This document shows positions 6,042-9,727 of a stretch of DNA of 9,727 nt, piece after piece. The notes under the pieces are model-generated. The model did not search any database. It saw only the letters and a list, made by a program, of their open reading frames with translations, and was not told the DNA's origin. Source of the stretch: Paracoccaceae bacterium. GTDB taxonomy: Bacteria > Pseudomonadota > Alphaproteobacteria > Rhodobacterales > Rhodobacteraceae. The stretch is from positions 1 through 9,727 of the forward strand of contig JAMWZF010000082.1 in the NCBI GenBank assembly GCA_024304875.1. Reading direction: 5' to 3'. The translations under genes and the position numbers were made by a program. The stretch's first letter is position 1, and each line of letters opens with the position of its first letter.

Positions 6042-7133
6042 ATGGATCGTCGTTCATTCCTGCGCGCTTCGACAGTGGGCGCAGCCGGCGCCGCTGCCGC
6101 CAGCACCCTGGCCGCCCCGGCCTATGCCCAGGGCAACCGCACCCTGACCATGGTCACCACCTGGCCGCGCGGCCTGGCCGGTGTCTGGGACTCGGTCGAG
6201 CGTGTCGCCAACAACATCACCGCCGCCACCGACGGCCAGATCACCGTCGAGCCCCGCGCCGCGGGCGAACTGGTGGGCGCCCTTGAATCCTTCGACGCCG
6301 TCGTGTCCGGCCAGGCCGACATGTACCACGGCGCCGACTACTACTGGGTCGGCCAGCACCCGGCCTGGGCCTACTTCACCGCCGTGCCCTTCGGCATGAC
6401 CGCCCCCGAGATCATGACCTGGTACTACGGCGGCGACGGCATGGCCCTGCATCACGAGCTGGGCGACGTCTTCGGCGTGCGCGCCTTCATCGCCGGCCAG
6501 ACCGGCGCCCAGGGCGGCGGCTGGTTCCGCAACGAGGTGACCTCGGCCGACGATTTCAACGGCCTGAAGTTCCGCATGCCCGGCCTCGGCGGCGAAGCCC
6601 TCTCCAAGCTCGGCGCCTCGGTGCAGGTGCTTCCCGGTGGCGAGATCTACCAGGCCCTGTCGACCGGCGCGCTGGACGCGACCGAGTGGATCGGCCCCTG
6701 GTCGGACGAGAAGCTGGGCCTGCAGGAAGTCTGCGACTACTACTACCCCGCCGGCTTCCACGAGCCCGGCGCGGCCCTGTCGGTCGGCATGAACCTCGAG
6801 GTCTTCAACAGCCTCACCGCCTCGCAGCAGAAGATCGTCGAGATGGCCTGCGCCGACGCGCACCAGGCCAACTACGCCCAGTTCATCTTCAACAACGGCC
6901 CGGCGCTGGAGCGTCTGACCTCGGGCGGCACCCAGGTGCGCGAGTTCTCGGAAGATGTCTGGGACGCCTTCGGCGCCGCCTCGATCGAGCTGCTGAACGG
7001 CTACACCTCGGACGATCTGTTCAAGAAGATCCACGACAGCGCCCAGGCCTCCCTGCGGTCCTCCTCGGGCTGGCTGGACGTGTCCGACAGCGCCTACTCG
7101 CGCCAGCGCAACCGCGTCCTGGCCTCGATGTAA
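6042..7133 (+). CDS. dctP: TRAP transporter substrate-binding protein, TakP-like (monocarboxylate/2-oxo acid type)
   Basis: A 363-residue periplasmic binding protein that delivers substrate to the TRAP permease. The start at 6042 is supported by GGAGG (6031-6035) 6 bases upstream and by the signal it creates; an in-frame ATG at 5973 would bury that signal. The N-terminus MDRRSFLRAS is a twin-arginine (Tat) signal, with a hydrophobic Ala-rich stretch and probable cleavage after APAYA (residue 29). The mature protein follows the family pattern: TTWPRGLAGVWD, GELVGALESFDAVVSGQADM, GGWFRNE, FRMPGLGG, DATEWIGPWSDEKLG and YYYPAGFHEPG. Gln157, Arg178, Glu215 and Trp216 align by motif with residues that hold the carboxylate and cation in Rhodobacter sphaeroides TakP. 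The actual substrate (pyruvate, another 2-oxo acid, lactate or similar) cannot be read from sequence. It is the first gene of the operon and is followed by a stable hairpin. Confidence 0.93.
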   Translation: MDRRSFLRASTVGAAGAAAASTLAAPAYAQGNRTLTMVTTWPRGLAGVWDSVERVANNITAATDGQITVEPRAAGELVGALESFDAVVSGQADMYHGADYYWVGQHPAWAYFTAVPFGMTAPEIMTWYYGGDGMALHHELGDVFGVRAFIAGQTGAQGGGWFRNEVTSADDFNGLKFRMPGLGGEALSKLGASVQVLPGGEIYQALSTGALDATEWIGPWSDEKLGLQEVCDYYYPAGFHEPGAALSVGMNLEVFNSLTASQQKIVEMACADAHQANYAQFIFNNGPALERLTSGGTQVREFSEDVWDAFGAASIELLNGYTSDDLFKKIHDSAQASLRSSSGWLDVSDSAYSRQRNRVLASM

Positions 7134-7154
7134 GACCGGACAGTCTGAAACTCC

Positions 7155-7181
7155 GGCCGCGCGCGTCCCACGCGCGCGGCC
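7155..7181 (+). promoter_or_regulatory. 12-bp intercistronic hairpin after the binding-protein gene
   Basis: GGCCGCGCGCGT (7155-7166) and ACGCGCGCGGCC (7170-7181) form a perfect stem with a 3-base CCC loop, in the gap between the binding protein and the small permease. Only a short weak pyrimidine run (CCTTTC) follows, so it is either a leaky terminator or an mRNA 3'-end stabiliser. In many binding-protein operons such hairpins give the soluble protein higher expression than the permease. That role is inferred here. Confidence 0.65.
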
Positions 7182-7205
7182 CCTTTCGCGCATACCGGGG
7201 GCGAC

Positions 7206-8099
7206 ATGGGCGACGCACTTGTCTGGTTCTTCACCAACATCGGCATGGGATTCTACAACCTCGTCTACGCCGTGACCCATCCGGGTCTCTGGCTGGACTG
7301 GTCGAACGGCGAATCCCTGATGCGGTTCGTCTACTATGGTGCCTCGGTCGAGTTCTTCTTCGTCTGCTTCGACATCTTCCTGATCCTGACGGTTGTCGCC
7401 GTCATCTTCCCGCGCGTCATGTGGGCCTGCGTCCTGGGGCTCGAAACCTTCGCCAACGGCCTCGGCCGGGTGATCGCCTGGGTGGGCCTCCTGATGGTGC
7501 TGCAGCAGGTCATGGTCGTCTTCCTGCAGTCGGTCTTCCGCTTCGGGTCGATCACCATCGCGCCCTTCGGCTTCGGCTTCACCCAGTCGGTCGGCTGGTT
7601 CTCGGAAGAGCTGAAGCTCTACAACGCGATGATCGTGGCGCTCTGCGTCACCTATACCTTCGTCCAGGGCGGGCATGTGCGGGTCGACCTGATCTACGCC
7701 GCCGTCAGCCACCGGACCAAGCGCGTCATCGACATGTTCGGCGCCCTGTTCTTCATGGTGCCCGTCGCGGTGCTGACCTGGCTCTACGCCTGGCACTTCC
7801 TGTGGCGCAGCCTGATCACGCCCAAGACCTCGGCCTCGGACACGCTCGAACTGACCATGCGCAAGGCCTCCATCGTGCGCTGGACGGTCGAGACCATCGG
7901 CTTCTCGCCGAACGGGTTCAACGCCTACTTCCTGTTCAAGATCCTGATGGTGTCGTTCTGCGCGCTGGTCATCCTGCAGGCCATTGCCGTTTTCTACCGG
8001 TCGTTCCTGGAGTTCCGGGAAGGCGAGGAGAGTGCAGGCAAATATCTCGACCGGGACACCCTCGGCGAGGGCGAAGAAGCCTATGAAGGCACGCACTGA
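7206..8099 (+). CDS. dctQ: TRAP transporter small permease (DctQ family), extended form
   Basis: A 297-residue inner-membrane subunit that works with DctM in sodium-coupled uptake. Strongly hydrophobic segments lie at about 47-69, 87-110, 138-155, 175-200 and 243-265, with a weaker one at 5-22. The DctQ signature GGHVRVDLIY is at 156-164. Ordinary DctQ proteins have about 160-200 residues and four TM helices. This one has an N-terminal extension and a loop around 201-240, as seen in the larger small permeases of TakP-type systems. The C-terminus is acidic (REGEESAGKY to EAYEGTH). The ATG follows a GGGGG stretch (7197-7201). The gene starts 72 bases after the binding-protein stop and ends 19 bases before the large permease. 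Confidence 0.93.
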   Translation: MGDALVWFFTNIGMGFYNLVYAVTHPGLWLDWSNGESLMRFVYYGASVEFFFVCFDIFLILTVVAVIFPRVMWACVLGLETFANGLGRVIAWVGLLMVLQQVMVVFLQSVFRFGSITIAPFGFGFTQSVGWFSEELKLYNAMIVALCVTYTFVQGGHVRVDLIYAAVSHRTKRVIDMFGALFFMVPVAVLTWLYAWHFLWRSLITPKTSASDTLELTMRKASIVRWTVETIGFSPNGFNAYFLFKILMVSFCALVILQAIAVFYRSFLEFREGEESAGKYLDRDTLGEGEEAYEGTH

Positions 8100-8118
8100 A
8101 AGACTTGGGGACTAGGGC

Positions 8119-9727
8119 ATGATTTTCGGTTTGGATGGCGTCGAGGTCGGTCTTCTGATCACCTTCCTGTGCCTGTTCGCGGGCATCCTGTCGGGCTTTC
8201 CGGTGGCCTTCGCCATCGGCGGCGCTGGCCTGATCGCCTTCGGCATCATCGCGCTGCTGGATGCCCAGGGCATCCTGATCCACCAGGCGATCGACACCGG
8301 CAGCGAAGCCTACGCGCAGCTGGTGGCCGACGGGGTCGCGCGGGATTCGATCTCCACCTTCCGATATCCCGAACTGCCACGCATCGAGCAGCCCCTGTTC
8401 CCCGGCGGCTGGGAGCTGGCCCTCGACCGGAACCTCAGCTTCGTCGTCAACCGGATGAACGAGCGCGTCTTTGCCGGACAGTCGATCGAGACCCTGCTGG
8501 CGGTGCTGATGTTCGTGATGATGGGCATCGTGCTCGAGCGCTCGAAGATCGCCGAGGACCTTCTGACCACGATGGCCAAGGTCTTCGGGCCCCTGCCGGG
8601 CGGCCTCGCCGTGTCGGTGGTGGTCGTCGGCGCCTTCCTCGCCGCCTCGACCGGGATCGTGGGCGCGACCGTGGTGACAATGGGCCTTCTGTCCCTGCCG
8701 ACCATGCTGCGCAGCGGCTATTCGCCCGAACTTTCCACCGGCGTGATCGCCGCCTCCGGCACGCTTGGCCAGATCATCCCGCCGTCCATCGTGATCGTGC
8801 TGCTGGGCACCCTCGCCGGTGACATCTATTCCACCGCGCAGGAGGCCCGGGCCCAGGCTGCGGGCTGCTCGGATGCGCTGACCTACCTCGGCCGGCCGGC
8901 GGTCGTCTCGGTCGGGACGCTGTTCCAGGCGGCGATGCTGCCCGGCGTCCTGCTGGCGCTGCTCTACGCGCTCTATGCCTTCGGCTACGCGCTGTTCAAT
9001 CCGTCCCGCGCGCCCGCCGTCCAGTTCGAGGGCTCGGGCGCCACGCCGGGCGGGACCACGATGCGCGAGGGCGTGACCTGGTTCGTCGCCCTGCCGGTGG
9101 CGCTCATCGGCGGCATGGTCCTGCTCGGGCAGGCCGGCGTCGTCGGGCCGCAGACCCAGGTGCTGACCTTCACCGGCGAGAACGACATCGGCGGCCGGTC
9201 GGCGCTGCGCACCAACGTCTCCGAACAGTGCCAGGCGGCGATGATCGAGCTGCACGGGCAGGAGCGCTGGGACGAGTCCGTCGCCGCCCGCGATTCCACT
9301 GCCGCCGCCGTCGCCGCCCAGGCCGAAGCCGACGCCGCCGCCGCCGAGACCGCGGCTGCCGAGGGTGCCGAAGAGGGCGAGGCCGCGACCGAGGTTCCGG
9401 TCTACGACGCGCCCCCCATCGGGACCGGCGTCGCCACCATCGCGGTGCTCTTCGGCCTCGTGCTGCTCTTTGCCCGCGGTGTCGCGCCCGTCGCGGCGTC
9501 GCTGCCGCTCCTGATCGGGGCCGCGGGCATCGCGCTGATGCTGGTCGTCGACGTCGCGCTGATCCGCTCGACGATGTCCTCCAGCGCCACCATCGCCCTG
9601 CTGGCGATCCCGCTCATCATCGTGCTCTGGTCGATGCGGCCCGCCGTCGGGCGGCTGGCGAAGAACGACGTGATCCGCGTCGTCTTTCCGCCGCTGGTGC
9701 TGATCGTGGCGGTGCTGGGCTCGATCC
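8119..9727 (+). CDS. dctM: TRAP transporter large permease (DctM family), with large insertions; C-terminus beyond window
   Basis: The ion-coupled transport subunit of the TRAP system. There are 536 codons with no stop before the window ends, already more than the usual 425 or so of DctM. The start MIFGLDGVEVGLLITFL follows GGGG (8107-8110), 8 bases upstream. Conserved segments include GILSGFPVAFAIGG (22-35), VLMFVMMGIVLERSKIAEDLL (129-149), AASTGIVGATVVTMGLLSLP (175-194) and GTLGQIIPPSIVIVLLG (214-230). Hydrophobic helices continue at about 265-296, 318-340, 435-455, 457-480, 488-508 and 518 onward. Non-membrane insertions lie at about 50-122 and 343-432. The second includes an Ala/Glu-rich low-complexity run (about 388-425). 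Such insertions are known in the large permeases of the TakP-type subgroup. The gene completes a binding protein-Q-M operon. Confidence 0.93.
   Translation, partial: MIFGLDGVEVGLLITFLCLFAGILSGFPVAFAIGGAGLIAFGIIALLDAQGILIHQAIDTGSEAYAQLVADGVARDSISTFRYPELPRIEQPLFPGGWELALDRNLSFVVNRMNERVFAGQSIETLLAVLMFVMMGIVLERSKIAEDLLTTMAKVFGPLPGGLAVSVVVVGAFLAASTGIVGATVVTMGLLSLPTMLRSGYSPELSTGVIAASGTLGQIIPPSIVIVLLGTLAGDIYSTAQEARAQAAGCSDALTYLGRPAVVSVGTLFQAAMLPGVLLALLYALYAFGYALFNPSRAPAVQFEGSGATPGGTTMREGVTWFVALPVALIGGMVLLGQAGVVGPQTQVLTFTGENDIGGRSALRTNVSEQCQAAMIELHGQERWDESVAARDSTAAAVAAQAEADAAAAETAAAEGAEEGEAATEVPVYDAPPIGTGVATIAVLFGLVLLFARGVAPVAASLPLLIGAAGIALMLVVDVALIRSTMSSSATIALLAIPLIIVLWSMRPAVGRLAKNDVIRVVFPPLVLIVAVLGSI

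Noticed and set aside
6686..8086. 466-codon plus-strand open frame overlapping the TRAP genes
   Set aside because: It is out of frame with both the binding protein and DctQ and is Arg/Pro-rich, a typical alternate-frame artefact of high GC.
6054..8096. 680-codon minus-strand open frame
   Set aside because: It covers the binding-protein and DctQ genes in antisense. Its His/Asp/Glu/Gly-rich product resembles no family, whereas both plus-strand proteins are clearly recognisable.
7969..9255. 428-codon minus-strand open frame
   Set aside because: It is antisense to the DctM gene, low-complexity, and has no recognisable domain.

Overview
This 9.7 kb window is GC-rich, with strong G/C preference at third codon positions. 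It carries a Tat-exported TRAP binding protein of the TakP type, an RTX protein with C-terminal features typical of marine alphaproteobacteria, and a branched-chain amino acid leader peptide in front of an acetolactate synthase gene. Together these suggest an alphaproteobacterium of the Rhodobacterales (Roseobacter/Paracoccus-like). The placement rests on remembered family likeness, not on a search.

Layout. (1) 1-1685, minus strand: a biosynthetic control unit. A near-consensus promoter (1657-1685) reads into a 15-codon leader peptide with a Leu-Val-Val-Leu-Val run (1582-1629). It is followed by a 10-bp antiterminator stem (1553-1598) that competes with an intrinsic terminator (1529-1555), then by the acetolactate synthase large-subunit gene, which runs off the left edge. 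(2) 1686-2024: about 340 bases without a convincing gene. (3) 2025-3593, plus strand: a 522-residue RTX calcium-binding repeat protein, probably exported by a type I system that is not in the window. A GC-rich hairpin at 3604-3625 separates it from the convergent next gene. (4) 3696-5758, minus strand: a translationally coupled two-component system, with a Cache-domain membrane histidine kinase followed by a NarL/FixJ-type response regulator. (5) 5759-6041: the divergent intergenic region, with an AT-rich promoter candidate and a 14-bp dyad. (6) 6042-9727, plus strand: a TRAP transporter operon of binding protein, small permease (DctQ) and large permease (DctM, cut by the right edge), with a 12-bp hairpin after the binding-protein gene.

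How they fit together. The TRAP proteins should form a sodium-driven importer of a monocarboxylate or 2-oxo acid. The divergently transcribed kinase/regulator pair probably senses a small organic acid in the periplasm through its Cache domain and controls the transporter. That link is inferred from arrangement only. The acetolactate synthase unit is best explained as classic transcription attenuation responding to charged Leu and Val tRNA. I do not see a wholly new system. The most informative items are the fully readable attenuator, the Asp-to-Glu change in the ThDP/Mg2+ motif of the synthase, the divergent sensor/transporter module with its dyad, and the large insertions in the TRAP permease.
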